A stretch of 64,000 nt of DNA, taken from Pirellulaceae bacterium (GTDB taxonomy: Bacteria > Planctomycetota > Planctomycetia > Pirellulales > Pirellulaceae). The first letter of the stretch is position 1, and each line of letters starts with the position of its first letter. The stretch is from positions 620,001 to 684,000 of the forward strand of contig JAHBXS010000003.1 in assembly GCA_019636375.1 (NCBI GenBank). Reading direction: 5' to 3'. The notes under the pieces are model-generated. The model saw only the letters and a program-made list of their open reading frames with translations, was not told the DNA's origin and did no database searches. The position numbers and the translations under genes were made by a program. Below are positions 52,414-61,148 of this stretch, one piece after another.

Positions 52414-53184
52414 TTGTCCCAGTCCCCTACCCAACAAACCGATCAGACAGCGTCTCCTTGTGCGACCAGCGAATTCCCGGAGCGACCCGGTTTACTGGTG
52501 AGCTTTCGTTCTGTTGATGAATGGACACCGGACTTGGCAAATCACGTTGATATTGTTGATCTGAAGGAACCGGGGCTCGGGCCCTTGGCTCCAGTATCTG
52601 CGGAAACGGCACGTCAATTCCGCCACGTCGTTGGTCTCGACTGCTTGTTAAGTGTGGCCCTCGGAGAATTGACGGACTATTCAGCGGGCCGTTTTGAAGA
52701 ACATTTTCAAGTCGCCAATTTTGCGAAACTTGGGTTTGCCGGTTTGGCCGGAGTCAACGATTGGCGGCAGCGATGGCGTGCGGCAATTGAGAGCTTTCCG
52801 CCGCATGTTCATCCGGTCGCAGCCGCCTACGCCGATCATGGTGCCGCCCAATCGCCATCCCCTGAAGAAATCCTGGAACTCGCGGTTGAAACAGGAGCGC
52901 GTTATTTCTTGATCGACACGTTCTCGAAGAAGAGCGGCTCGATATTTTCGCTCATCGAATGGAGTCGTTTGGTCCATTTAGGGCGGCGAGCCCAACAGTT
53001 CGGGATTTGTTTCGTCTTAGCCGGATCGCTCCGAATTGAAAACCTCGATCAGGTCTTAGGGCTGCAACCCGACTTGGTTGGCATACGCGGAGCCGTCACC
53101 CACGGGGCGCGAGACTCGGCGATTGATCCTGAAAAAGTCATCGCGTTTCATTCTAGTTTACAAACCGATTCACACACGAGATGA
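52414..53184 (+). CDS. (5-formylfuran-3-yl)methyl phosphate synthase-like protein (MfnB/DUF556)
   Basis: 256 residues. LLVSFRSVDEW, then HVDIVDLKEPGLGPLAPVS with the Lys (about 51) that corresponds to the Schiff-base Lys of the archaeal enzyme. FAKLGFAGL and DTFSKKSGSIFS supply the further conserved lysines, and LVGIRGAV completes the barrel. The archaeal enzyme condenses two glyceraldehyde-3-phosphate molecules to the furan precursor of methanofuran. In planctomycetes it belongs to the tetrahydromethanopterin-type C1 pathway. No ATG lies in frame, so TTG 52414 or a later GTG is used. The first 26 residues are poorly conserved linker. Other C1-pathway genes are not in this window. Confidence 0.88.
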   Translation: MSQSPTQQTDQTASPCATSEFPERPGLLVSFRSVDEWTPDLANHVDIVDLKEPGLGPLAPVSAETARQFRHVVGLDCLLSVALGELTDYSAGRFEEHFQVANFAKLGFAGLAGVNDWRQRWRAAIESFPPHVHPVAAAYADHGAAQSPSPEEILELAVETGARYFLIDTFSKKSGSIFSLIEWSRLVHLGRRAQQFGICFVLAGSLRIENLDQVLGLQPDLVGIRGAVTHGARDSAIDPEKVIAFHSSLQTDSHTR

Positions 53185-53306
53185 ACTTGTGGGGGTCTCA
53201 TTCGGTTTTACTTCATGGCTCTTTGCGGTATTTTTGGTTAAAATAAAAGCGGGGAGTTCGTTTTCGAGCGAATTTCATTTGCTGGTTAGTTGGAGCAAAA
53301 TTTGGC

Positions 53307-53540
53307 ATGAAATTTTCAATTCGATTTTTGTTCGTGCTAACCGGCGTGTTGGGGGCGTGGTTCGCTTTGTGGGGGTTCTTGATGTATGCCTCAAGTGAGC
53401 GAGAGTCGGCACAGCTAAACCTCTTTATCCCGATTACCACCGCCGCCCCGATGTTTACGCTGACCGGTGCTGCCATTTTCGCTTGGCTCACCCGCTGGTT
53501 CCTGCAACCTTCCCGCCCCCCTCCATCACAAGACCCTTGA
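53307..53540 (+). CDS. Small two-helix membrane protein
   Basis: 77 residues. MKFSIRFLFVLTGVLGAWFAL follows a pattern common in short planctomycete membrane proteins (FSIR/FSLR-LL-LT at the N-terminus). A second helix, APMFTLTGAAIFAWLTRW, follows, then a Pro-rich tail (PSRPPPSQDP). The function is unknown. The ribosome site is weak (GGAG about 13 nt before the ATG). It stands between convergent and same-strand neighbours with no operon link. Confidence 0.65.
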   Translation: MKFSIRFLFVLTGVLGAWFALWGFLMYASSERESAQLNLFIPITTAAPMFTLTGAAIFAWLTRWFLQPSRPPPSQDP

Positions 53541-53662
53541 CTGGCGAATACCCATTTTCGAAATTTGCCTGAAATCAAATACGTTCGCACGATATTCCGC
53601 GGTGGGTTGTTTTTGCTGTGATATTAAATTCGCAGCTCGTTTGACTGAAGAGCGGGTGATTC

Positions 53663-55012
53663 TTATTGCTTGACATCGTAGCATACGATGTATTCTTGAT
53701 CGCGAAGGTAGAGCTTTCCGTTTGCGACGACGGGGTGGACCCAAATTTTACCGCGTGGACTGCGGCGTTCGGTTTGTGGCGTGAGCACGAATTGCCCCGT
53801 GATTTCATAACCGGATGAATCGGCCTTGATCAGCAAAACGAGACCGTCTTGTTCCTGGACATAATAAAATCGTCCGTCGGCATAGGTAACGCACCCTTTT
53901 TTGATTTGCTTCCGCTCGGCCCAACGAAATTTCCCCGTTTCTGGGTTCTGGCAACCAAAGCCGTCGTGCTCGCCGTGGCCATACAAAAATCCATCTATAA
54001 AAACGACGCCGCCATGGTGATTACTCATCGATCGCGACATCCAAAGTTCCTCGGCAGAATTGTCCTTGACCTCCACCATCATCGAACCCGATCCGTAGCC
54101 GGCAGTGACGTAGATATTTCCATTGACCTCGACCGGAGTTGGAATCACCGCCGTTTTGCCTGGAAAATCTACCTGCCAGCGAGCGTTTCCGCTGTCTGGA
54201 TCGATCCCGACTACTTGAGAGTACAGCAGTTGCACATAAGTGGCCTGCCCGTTTTTTTCTTGCACAATGATTGATGAATACTGCGAGCGATCCAACACGC
54301 CGACAGTTTGCCAAAGCTTTTCGCCCGTTAATTTGTCGAGGGCCACGATGGCTCCCAGTTCGCCACCGGGGGTACAGACGACTTGATTTCCGTGAACGAG
54401 TGGAGATTCAGCGTAGCCCCATTGCGGAATGCTCCCTTGAAAATCATCCATCGTCACGGACCAAAGTTTGGATTGATCGCCGATTCGAAAGCAAGACAAC
54501 TGGCCAAGCGCCGACATGAAATAGACTCGATCTCCGTCGACCGTGGGAGTGCTCCGCGGCCCGTCTCCCCAGTCGTTTGCAAAACGATTGCCGATTTCAA
54601 CTCGCCAAAGCTCTTCTCCGTTGTTGGCGTCCAGGCAGATGCCAAATTCTTTCTCACCGTAAAGGCCCATCGTGATAAGGCGGTTGTTGGCAATCGCAAA
54701 ACCTGCATATCCCAAACCTGCATCCTCGTTGATCCAGATCCGAGGCGGGCCACCTTCGGGCCACTCTTGCAATAAGCCCGTTTCCGTTGAGACGCCGCAG
54801 CGGTCTTTGCCGCGCCATTGGGGCCAGTCGTGGGGGTTCAACTCTGTTTTCGAATCCAATTCGCGGAAGGCCCCACTGACGCCCGTTAGGACCTCGGGCC
54901 TCCCCCCGCATCCCATGAGGGTGAGAATGCACAAAATGCCAAGCACTCTCGTTGTGTTTGCTACATGATTTAGAAATCGATTACTTTTGGACCAAGCTAA
55001 ATGCTTGTGCAT
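53663..55012 (-). CDS. PQQ-type beta-propeller lipoprotein
   Basis: About 449 residues. A lipoprotein signal ends in LTLMGC (Cys35 acylated). The body is a PQQ-type/BamB-like propeller with repeating W-motifs and AxD-x-G patterns: WPQWRGKDRCGV, LDANNGEELWRVEIG, LDKLTGEKLWQTV, IDPDSGNARWQVDF, TYADGRFYYVQEQDG. No dehydrogenase partner lies nearby, so it is more likely a structural or binding propeller than an enzyme. ATG 55012 gives a normal lipoprotein leader; a GTG at 55072 would add 20 residues. It should be anchored to a membrane facing the periplasm. Confidence 0.85.
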   Translation of the reverse strand: MHKHLAWSKSNRFLNHVANTTRVLGILCILTLMGCGGRPEVLTGVSGAFRELDSKTELNPHDWPQWRGKDRCGVSTETGLLQEWPEGGPPRIWINEDAGLGYAGFAIANNRLITMGLYGEKEFGICLDANNGEELWRVEIGNRFANDWGDGPRSTPTVDGDRVYFMSALGQLSCFRIGDQSKLWSVTMDDFQGSIPQWGYAESPLVHGNQVVCTPGGELGAIVALDKLTGEKLWQTVGVLDRSQYSSIIVQEKNGQATYVQLLYSQVVGIDPDSGNARWQVDFPGKTAVIPTPVEVNGNIYVTAGYGSGSMMVEVKDNSAEELWMSRSMSNHHGGVVFIDGFLYGHGEHDGFGCQNPETGKFRWAERKQIKKGCVTYADGRFYYVQEQDGLVLLIKADSSGYEITGQFVLTPQTERRSPRGKIWVHPVVANGKLYLRDQEYIVCYDVKQ

Positions 55013-55144
55013 AATTCGTGTTGAACCGACAAAGAGGAGAAGCGGTGCGGTTGAAGTTTTTGCAGATTTCACGTTGTTGTCCCATTCTCAAGCGCGGACC
55101 AGTTTTGCCACCAATCCCGGAGATGTGGCGACCCGAACTTTATT

Positions 55145-56545
55145 TTATCGAGTCGTCGTCGAAAAGTCTGCGGACTCATCCACGGCCAGCGTTTCCAAGC
55201 GAACGAATGCCAAGGTTGCTTGTTCGTGGGCATCGATGGCCGATTGCAGGACGGTGAGGTAGGATCGTTGGGCGGTGAGGAGTTCGAGGTAGTCGATTTC
55301 GCCTTGGTGGTGGGCTTGGCGAGCAAGTTCGAGCCGCTCCTCAGCGAGTTTCAATAGCTCATCATTGATCGAGCGAATCATTTCTTGGGCCGCTTCGAAG
55401 TCTCCCTGAGCTTGAATCCAGCGAGCATGCAAGTCTCGACAACGACTTGACAGAAGTGCTTCTCGTTCGGCGAGTTCTGCTCGGGCAGCCTTGATCAGCC
55501 CTGTCTTTCGATCACGGATCGGTATGGCAGCGCCGACTTGAATCCCAACAATCACGTCATTAGTGGCCGCATCGTGCTGGACGGAGGCGAAGCTGTTGAC
55601 GTTAGAAGTGATTTGGGATTGTGCCAATCGCAAGTCACAGCGAGCGGCTTCGATCAGCGCAGCCGCTTCGGCAATTTCTGGGCTCGCTAACCACGTCTCG
55701 GCGGAATTGGCTTGTGTGATCCAGGTCTTTGAAAGAGTGCTGGTAGGCCACGAATCACTGGGAAGTTGATCAATCCAATCGGTTGAGACGCCGAGGGTTG
55801 CAGCCAGAGCTTCCGTTTTAACGCGCTGGTCAACGGCCGCTTGCCGCTGCCGGACACTCAGTTGATTCAGCTCAAGCCGTGCTTGCAACAGATCCCCTTT
55901 TCCTCGTTCACCAGCGTTAAACAAGGCTTCATTGTTCTGAACAGCTTCGGACAACAGAGATTCAATTTGACGCAACAATTCGACTCGTTTTCTGGCGGCG
56001 ACCAACGACCAATATTGGTTTTGGACGCGTCGATTCAAACTGAGTCGCGCCCATTCCAATCGTTCGCCAGCCGCGATGATGCGATGTTGTCCCGCAGCAC
56101 CGGCAATTTCTAACTTGCCCGCTGTCACCCATTCTTGCGACAGGTAGATCCCTTGCTGTCCCGCTCGGCCCTCATTGCCGATCTCACTGCCAGAGTAACC
56201 AAATTCAGGGTTGGGCCTTCTCGTCGCCTGAAACCGATTTCCCTCAGCTTGCTCAATTCCTGCGGAAGACCGCATGATCTCTGGATGTTGAGAGTAGGCA
56301 ATTTCGAGCAACCCCTCGACAGTCGGCGAATAAGGGAGGGCTCGGTCGTGATTTTCAATTGGCAACGAGTTTTCTTGCAATGGCTCTTGGGAAGAGAGAA
56401 CGGCAAATGCCCAACTGGACGGCAAACTAGCCAAACCCCACAGCATCAAAGCTGGCACCAACCACCCACATCGTCGTACGCACTTAAAGGTCGTGGCTCT
56501 TTGTTTGATTCGAGTTTTCGAATTGCTCAAGATTTTTGGCGTCAC
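55145..56545 (-). CDS. TolC-family outer-membrane efflux protein
   Basis: 466 residues from GTG 56545 (GAGG at about 5 nt). It has a Sec signal near 25-50 (LVPALMLWGLASLPSSWAFA). The mature part has two long helical-hairpin repeats, each with the TolC pattern: ALPYSPTVEGLLEIAYSQHPEI ... RVQNQYWSLVAARKRVELL, then SPEIAEAAALIEAARCDLRLAQSQ ... AHHQGEIDYLELLTAQRSYL. The CusC/CzcC type of heavy-metal or organic efflux is the closest guess. No RND pump or adaptor gene is adjacent, so it may serve a pump encoded elsewhere. It precedes the PQQ-type gene on the same strand, with 132 bp between. Confidence 0.87.
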   Translation of the reverse strand: MTPKILSNSKTRIKQRATTFKCVRRCGWLVPALMLWGLASLPSSWAFAVLSSQEPLQENSLPIENHDRALPYSPTVEGLLEIAYSQHPEIMRSSAGIEQAEGNRFQATRRPNPEFGYSGSEIGNEGRAGQQGIYLSQEWVTAGKLEIAGAAGQHRIIAAGERLEWARLSLNRRVQNQYWSLVAARKRVELLRQIESLLSEAVQNNEALFNAGERGKGDLLQARLELNQLSVRQRQAAVDQRVKTEALAATLGVSTDWIDQLPSDSWPTSTLSKTWITQANSAETWLASPEIAEAAALIEAARCDLRLAQSQITSNVNSFASVQHDAATNDVIVGIQVGAAIPIRDRKTGLIKAARAELAEREALLSSRCRDLHARWIQAQGDFEAAQEMIRSINDELLKLAEERLELARQAHHQGEIDYLELLTAQRSYLTVLQSAIDAHEQATLAFVRLETLAVDESADFSTTTR

Positions 56546-57049
56546 CTCAACCTCTTGTCAAAAAGAAAACGAAAACTTCTGAGTGCGTTCCACCTCGGGC
56601 ATGAGCAACAGGGAGTCTCTGGAACACGAGACCGCCTTACCCTGTAATTCGGTGGTTCGAGTTGTACCTATTAAAACGATTCCAATGATTTTCTCGGGGA
56701 GCGATGATATCGTTCTGGATGTAAGGCTCTTGACGGTCAGTGAAAGTAGGTAAGTCTTACGGGTGAAATCAGGGCATGAGGGACACAAGTTTGTTTTTAC
56801 TTCGAAGCATGGGTGGCGTCAGGAATCCACGTCTAATAACTTCGCTGCTATGAAGCCCTGTTAGACGGCACAAGCGTTTAATCCCGACACACCGTTCGAA
56901 ATAGCAGTCGAGTTTCATCGCGAATGATTGCTACCTTATTTAGCCGAAAGAACAGTTGATCTGAGTGGACCACCGCTAGCAGAATCACTCGCGGCGACTT
57001 TTCTGAGTTCTTTTCTCGCTGATTTCACCGTTCTTTTCTGGAATAAGTT
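56546..57049. other. Intergenic, divergent promoter region
   Basis: 504 bp between divergent genes. Short open frames here have no ribosome site or family look. No strong repeat or hairpin is visible. Confidence 0.5.
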
Positions 57050-57655
57050 TTGCGACTGTTCAGACCGCATTCGCATTCGAGTACTGCAATCACGACACCC
57101 CACTCGATCCTATTCGTGTGCTGGGGCAATCTGTGTCGGTCTCCTGCTTGTTCCGCCGTTTTTCAAAAACTGCTCGGCATTTTCGAGATTCACCAACCGT
57201 TGTCGGTTGATTCGGCGGGCATTTTGGGTGACTGGGCTGGGAGTAAACCCGCAGCGAGAATGAGAACCGCTGGGGCTCGAAAGGGCTATCGCATCGAAGG
57301 CCGGGCTCGGCGAATCAACCGCAAAGAACTCAACCGAGCGGGTACCGTCATCGCTGTTGACCGTTCGACGTTGCGAGAACTACGGCATATCCATTCTCGA
57401 CCGGTGTGCGATTTGTTTTTGTTTAGCGATTTTTTGCCGGGCGAGTACCCCAGAGATTTGCCCGATCCTTTCGGCGAATCACTAGAATTTCACTTGGATG
57501 TCTTGGGTATCATCGAGCGGGGTTGCAGTCGCCTTCTCAACGACCTGATTATCCCCAGATTTTTAAAGCCGCAATGGATGACCGCCGGATCGGCCTATCA
57601 ATCGCTTCTCACTCCAGACAACCGCCAATTTATTACCGCCCGACAAAGTGGATAG
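57050..57655 (+). CDS. Low-molecular-weight protein-tyrosine phosphatase-like protein
   Basis: 201 residues, somewhat longer than the family's roughly 150. ILFVCWGNLCRSP holds the CX5R P-loop (Cys24, Arg30), with Trp where most members have Leu or Met. VDSAGILGDWAG continues the fold, and DLPDPFG supplies the general-acid Asp139 in the family's DP(x)G context. The last 40 residues extend beyond the usual domain. It dephosphorylates tyrosine or, in some members, arginine on proteins. No ATG exists before the P-loop, so TTG 57050 is the likely start. No tyrosine kinase or capsule gene is adjacent. Confidence 0.83.
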   Translation: MRLFRPHSHSSTAITTPHSILFVCWGNLCRSPACSAVFQKLLGIFEIHQPLSVDSAGILGDWAGSKPAARMRTAGARKGYRIEGRARRINRKELNRAGTVIAVDRSTLRELRHIHSRPVCDLFLFSDFLPGEYPRDLPDPFGESLEFHLDVLGIIERGCSRLLNDLIIPRFLKPQWMTAGSAYQSLLTPDNRQFITARQSG

Positions 57656-57716
57656 AGTTTCGTTTGATCGCTCGCGATCACATGCTGAAGATAGCGAATC
57701 AAAAAGTTCGTTTGGC

Positions 57717-58772
57717 CTACCTTACCCCGTCGCCACCTTTGCTTCCATCATCCTCCAACTCCTCTGGAGGGTAGTTTGGGATAGGTTCGTTCGCCAAAAG
57801 TTTGGAGACGATATTCGGAAGCGAGAGCTGACTCGCGATTCGGGCAATGCCGAATTCCTCGTCTGTCATTTTTAATTTTTGGTCTGGACCAATCAGCCAC
57901 AACGATGGGAAATGGGCGAGACCATAGTCCCTAGCGACTTTACCGTCCCAAGCACCACACACTACGACCTGCCCAGGAAACTCTCCTTTTTCTGCAGCAG
58001 CTTTAACTCGAGCCGCGTCAGCGTCCAAACAGGCTGAAATGAAATTAATCGGCGCTTGCGGATTTAGTTTCTGAATTTCGTCCCAAAGAGCCTTTTGAAA
58101 TTGGTCTGCATGATCACTGTCAACCAACCAGAACACGACCAAGACATTCTGGCCAGCGAGCGATTTGAGTTCAAATGGGTTGCCGTCTAGCGTTTGCCCA
58201 GAAATTGCAGGCGCAGTTTGCCCACTTTTCCATAATGGCGAGACCATCACTTCGATTTTTCCCATCACCACTTCGTCTGCCTCTTCGGCAATCGTGATCG
58301 CACCGAAAACCTCGAACGCAAAATCAATCTCATTGATCGTTTTATTCAGCAGGCCATGCAACTGGTATCGACCTGCCGGAATGTCGTAAACTTTAAAGTC
58401 CCCATTCGGTTCAATCCGCACATCATAATTTTTGGCGTTGTCGAGAAGCTGTTGTCGTTCAGTAAAGAAAGTTTTGCCTCGTTCCGATTGTTGAAATTCT
58501 TCCCACCATTTATTTTGGTCCTCGCTCGCCATCTCCTGCCAGTTTTCCGGAAGAGGTAACGGTGGCAAGTAGACGTCTTCCAGCAATTTGACCGGCAAGT
58601 TCGAGACTTGAATCGCTCCTGCATGTTCCTTTGGCAATACAAAAGTCCCCAGAATCGTAACCCCATCTTGCGAGCGTCCCTTCGCAGAATCAGTTTGAGC
58701 ATCTTGCGCGGTACCCAACCCGCACACGAAGCCGCAGAACACAAAGATTGTTAGCCTACGAATATTGACCAC
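57717..58772 (-). CDS. Secreted redoxin-like protein without CxxC
   Basis: 351 residues from GTG 58772. A signal peptide (TIFVFCGFVCGLGTAQDA) is followed by a helical and then a beta-sandwich-like region (DFKVYDIPAGRYQLHGLL). The C-terminal AhpC/TSA/TlpA-type thioredoxin fold is at about 185-320 (GQTAPAISGQTLDGNPFELK, SLAGQNVLVVFW). Where active members have CxxC after FW, this reads FWLVDSDHA, so thiol-disulfide chemistry is lost. It ends in an acidic tail. This suggests a binding or structural role outside the cytoplasm. It converges on the phosphatase gene, with only 61 bp between. Confidence 0.85.
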   Translation of the reverse strand: MVNIRRLTIFVFCGFVCGLGTAQDAQTDSAKGRSQDGVTILGTFVLPKEHAGAIQVSNLPVKLLEDVYLPPLPLPENWQEMASEDQNKWWEEFQQSERGKTFFTERQQLLDNAKNYDVRIEPNGDFKVYDIPAGRYQLHGLLNKTINEIDFAFEVFGAITIAEEADEVVMGKIEVMVSPLWKSGQTAPAISGQTLDGNPFELKSLAGQNVLVVFWLVDSDHADQFQKALWDEIQKLNPQAPINFISACLDADAARVKAAAEKGEFPGQVVVCGAWDGKVARDYGLAHFPSLWLIGPDQKLKMTDEEFGIARIASQLSLPNIVSKLLANEPIPNYPPEELEDDGSKGGDGVR

Positions 58773-59046
58773 TTCTTTTTTCGCCTCTCGATAAATTCGA
58801 TTTCATTGTTGTTGTTCCAATAAGTCCGGTATCCACTCGCCGCAAAAAAAAATTCGCGACAAATGTCGGTCCAATTGGTGTATTGGATAGTATGCAAGAC
58901 ACTGGCCTTCTCGTCAAACCGCACGAAATTACCCCTCAATTCACGCCGTTTCAGCCAAGGGTAGGGCGTGACTGGCAATTGACCCCTAGGCGGTGTAGGT
59001 CTTAAACTACAGCTTTAACCGAACCTTTAACGGACAGGATTCTTCA

Positions 59047-60360
59047 GTGGCTGGGACTTGCATCATCGGCCTCCAATGGGGGGACGAAGCGAAAGGCAAA
59101 CTTGTTGATTTGCTCACAAAAAACATGGATGTGGTGGTGCGTTACCAAGGGGGTGCCAACGCCGGACATACCGTCGTCGTCGGAGATGCCGTCTACAAAC
59201 TGCATCATCTACCCAGCGGAATCATCAACGACCGCGTCTTGAATATCGTTGCCGCTGGGGTCGTGGTTCACCCGGAAACGATCCTGCGCGAAATCAATTC
59301 TCTCGTCGATCGCGGGATCGATGTTCAAGGTCGGTTGCTGTTAAGTGATCGAGCCCATGTGGTCATGCCCTGGCACTTGATCGAGGATCAACTTTGGAAC
59401 GTCGCCGTTTCCGGAGAAAACAACATCGGCACGACCCTGCGCGGGATTGGGCCCTGCTATCGAGACAAGGTCGGTCGAAGTTACGCCGTACGGGTGGGCG
59501 ATTTGCTGCGAGCTGATTTTGCGGATCGGGTTCGCGAGATCGTTGCCGCTCGACTTCCTGTTCTGCGAGCGATGGCGGGAGAGCAGGCCGTCGACCTGAA
59601 TGCCGAGGCGATCATCGCAGAATTCACGGGCTATCGCGAACAATTAAGACCGTTCATCGTGGATTCAACGCAAATCCTGTTGGATTTGGTCGAGCAAGAC
59701 AAACGGATTTTGTACGAGGGAGCCCAGGGCTCGCTCCTGGACATCGACCACGGCACCTTCCCGTTCGTCACCAGCAGCAACAGTTCCGGCGTCGGGATTT
59801 CCGCCGGAGCGGGTGTTGCCGCCAAGTGGCTCAATAAAGTGATCGGGGTCTGCAAGTGCTACAGCACTCGCGTCGGAGGTGGGCCGTTCCCGACGGAGTT
59901 GCTGGACGAAACGGGTGAACGAATCCGTACCAAGGGGCGCGAATATGGAACGACAACGGGGCGCCCTCGTCGCTGCGGTTGGTTCGACGCCGTGGCGGTT
60001 CGCTACACGCGGCGTTTGGGGGGGATCGATCGGTTGGCGTTAATGATGCTCGACGTTTTAAGTGGCCACGACGAACTGAAAATATGTGTGGCTTATGAAC
60101 TCGACGGGCGCCGCATCGAACATTTTCCTGGGAGCGCTGATGAATTGCGGCGAGCGATTCCCATTTATGAAACACTGCCAGGTTGGCAAGAGGAAATCAC
60201 GGAGGCCCGCGACTTGGCGGACCTTCCCGAGGCGGCGATCAACTACATTCGCCGCATTGAAACGTTGGTGGGGTGCGAGGCCGAATTTGTTTCGGTTGGT
60301 CCCGACCGCGCTCAGACGATCATTTGCGATTCGAGCCGTGCTCCAATCAATGCCTTTTGA
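59047..60360 (+). CDS. purA: Adenylosuccinate synthetase
   Basis: 437 residues, full length. It joins IMP and Asp with GTP to give adenylosuccinate, the first step to AMP. Signatures: [19 protein letters not shown] at the N-terminus, [41 protein letters not shown] and the C-terminal [11 protein letters not shown]. The phosphate loop reads GDEAKGK where the usual form is GDEGKGK. GTG 59047 has CAGGA at 7 nt. It is first in a tight run: uppS begins 11 bp after its stop, and cdsA follows. Purine synthesis linked to lipid-carrier and phospholipid genes is mostly a shared-transcript matter. Confidence 0.97.
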   Translation: MAGTCIIGLQWGDEAKGKLVDLLTKNMDVVVRYQGGANAGHTVVVGDAVYKLHHLPSGIINDRVLNIVAAGVVVHPETILREINSLVDRGIDVQGRLLLSDRAHVVMPWHLIEDQLWNVAVSGENNIGTTLRGIGPCYRDKVGRSYAVRVGDLLRADFADRVREIVAARLPVLRAMAGEQAVDLNAEAIIAEFTGYREQLRPFIVDSTQILLDLVEQDKRILYEGAQGSLLDIDHGTFPFVTSSNSSGVGISAGAGVAAKWLNKVIGVCKCYSTRVGGGPFPTELLDETGERIRTKGREYGTTTGRPRRCGWFDAVAVRYTRRLGGIDRLALMMLDVLSGHDELKICVAYELDGRRIEHFPGSADELRRAIPIYETLPGWQEEITEARDLADLPEAAINYIRRIETLVGCEAEFVSVGPDRAQTIICDSSRAPINAF

Positions 60361-60371
60361 GAAAGTTCTCA

Positions 60372-61145
60372 GTGAATAGTTCCGATTCTAAGAATTCACC
60401 GCGCTCAGAAAATGGCCAGCGGATTTTGCAAAAAATCCCCCGGCACGTGGCGATCATCATGGACGGCAACGGACGCTGGGCGGAGGCCCAAGGACTGATG
60501 CGTTTCGAAGGGCATCGGCGTGGAGTCGAAACCGTTCGCACGATCACCGAGGAGTGCAATCGACTGGGCATCGAGCAATTGACGCTGTTTTGCCTCTCCA
60601 GTGAAAACTGGAAACGACCGCAGGAAGAACTCGATTTTTTGATGACTCTCCTCAGCGAATACTTGCTGTCCGAGCGACCGACTTTGGTCAAAAACGGTTT
60701 GCGGTTTTCGGTGATCGGAGACCGGCAGCGTCTGCCAGCCGACATTCAACAATTGATTCACGAGAATGAAGCCCTCTGTCGCGACCATCGGGGAACTCGT
60801 TTGTGCCTAGCGATCAATTACGGGTCGCGCGGTGAGATTGTCGATGCCGCAAGACGACTGGCTCAGGAGGTGGCCAGCGGGGATTTGTTGATCGATGAAA
60901 TCGACGAACAAGTCTTTGCCGACCGACTGTATACTGCGGGAATGCCTGACCCCGATTTGCTCATTCGGACTTCTGGGGAAATGCGGATCAGCAATTATCT
61001 ATTGTGGCAGATAAGTTACAGCGAATTGTTCGTGGTGGATAAGAAGTGGCCGGAGTTTACGGAAGAGGACCTGCATGCCGCAATTGAAGAATACTCGAAA
61101 CGCGAACGGCGGTTCGGTGGACTCCTAGAAAGGCGGGAGGCTTAG
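60372..61145 (+). CDS. uppS: Isoprenyl transferase (undecaprenyl diphosphate synthase)
   Basis: 257 residues from GTG 60372; the longer frame from 60273 would overlap purA. cis-Prenyltransferase motifs: HVAIIMDGNGRWAEAQGL (catalytic Asp31), GHRRGVETVR, FCLSSENWKRP, LAINYGSRGEIVDAARR and LIRTSGEMRISNYLLWQ, followed by SELFV. It condenses isopentenyl diphosphate onto farnesyl diphosphate to make the lipid carrier for cell-wall and surface-glycan assembly, at the cytoplasmic membrane face. It is immediately followed by cdsA, a conserved bacterial pairing. Confidence 0.97.
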   Translation: MNSSDSKNSPRSENGQRILQKIPRHVAIIMDGNGRWAEAQGLMRFEGHRRGVETVRTITEECNRLGIEQLTLFCLSSENWKRPQEELDFLMTLLSEYLLSERPTLVKNGLRFSVIGDRQRLPADIQQLIHENEALCRDHRGTRLCLAINYGSRGEIVDAARRLAQEVASGDLLIDEIDEQVFADRLYTAGMPDPDLLIRTSGEMRISNYLLWQISYSELFVVDKKWPEFTEEDLHAAIEEYSKRERRFGGLLERREA

Positions 61146-61148
61146 ACC

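Noticed and set aside
58773..58978. 75-residue minus-strand frame upstream of the redoxin-like gene
   Set aside because: No ribosome site or conservation signs. The region more likely holds the promoters of the redoxin and purA genes.
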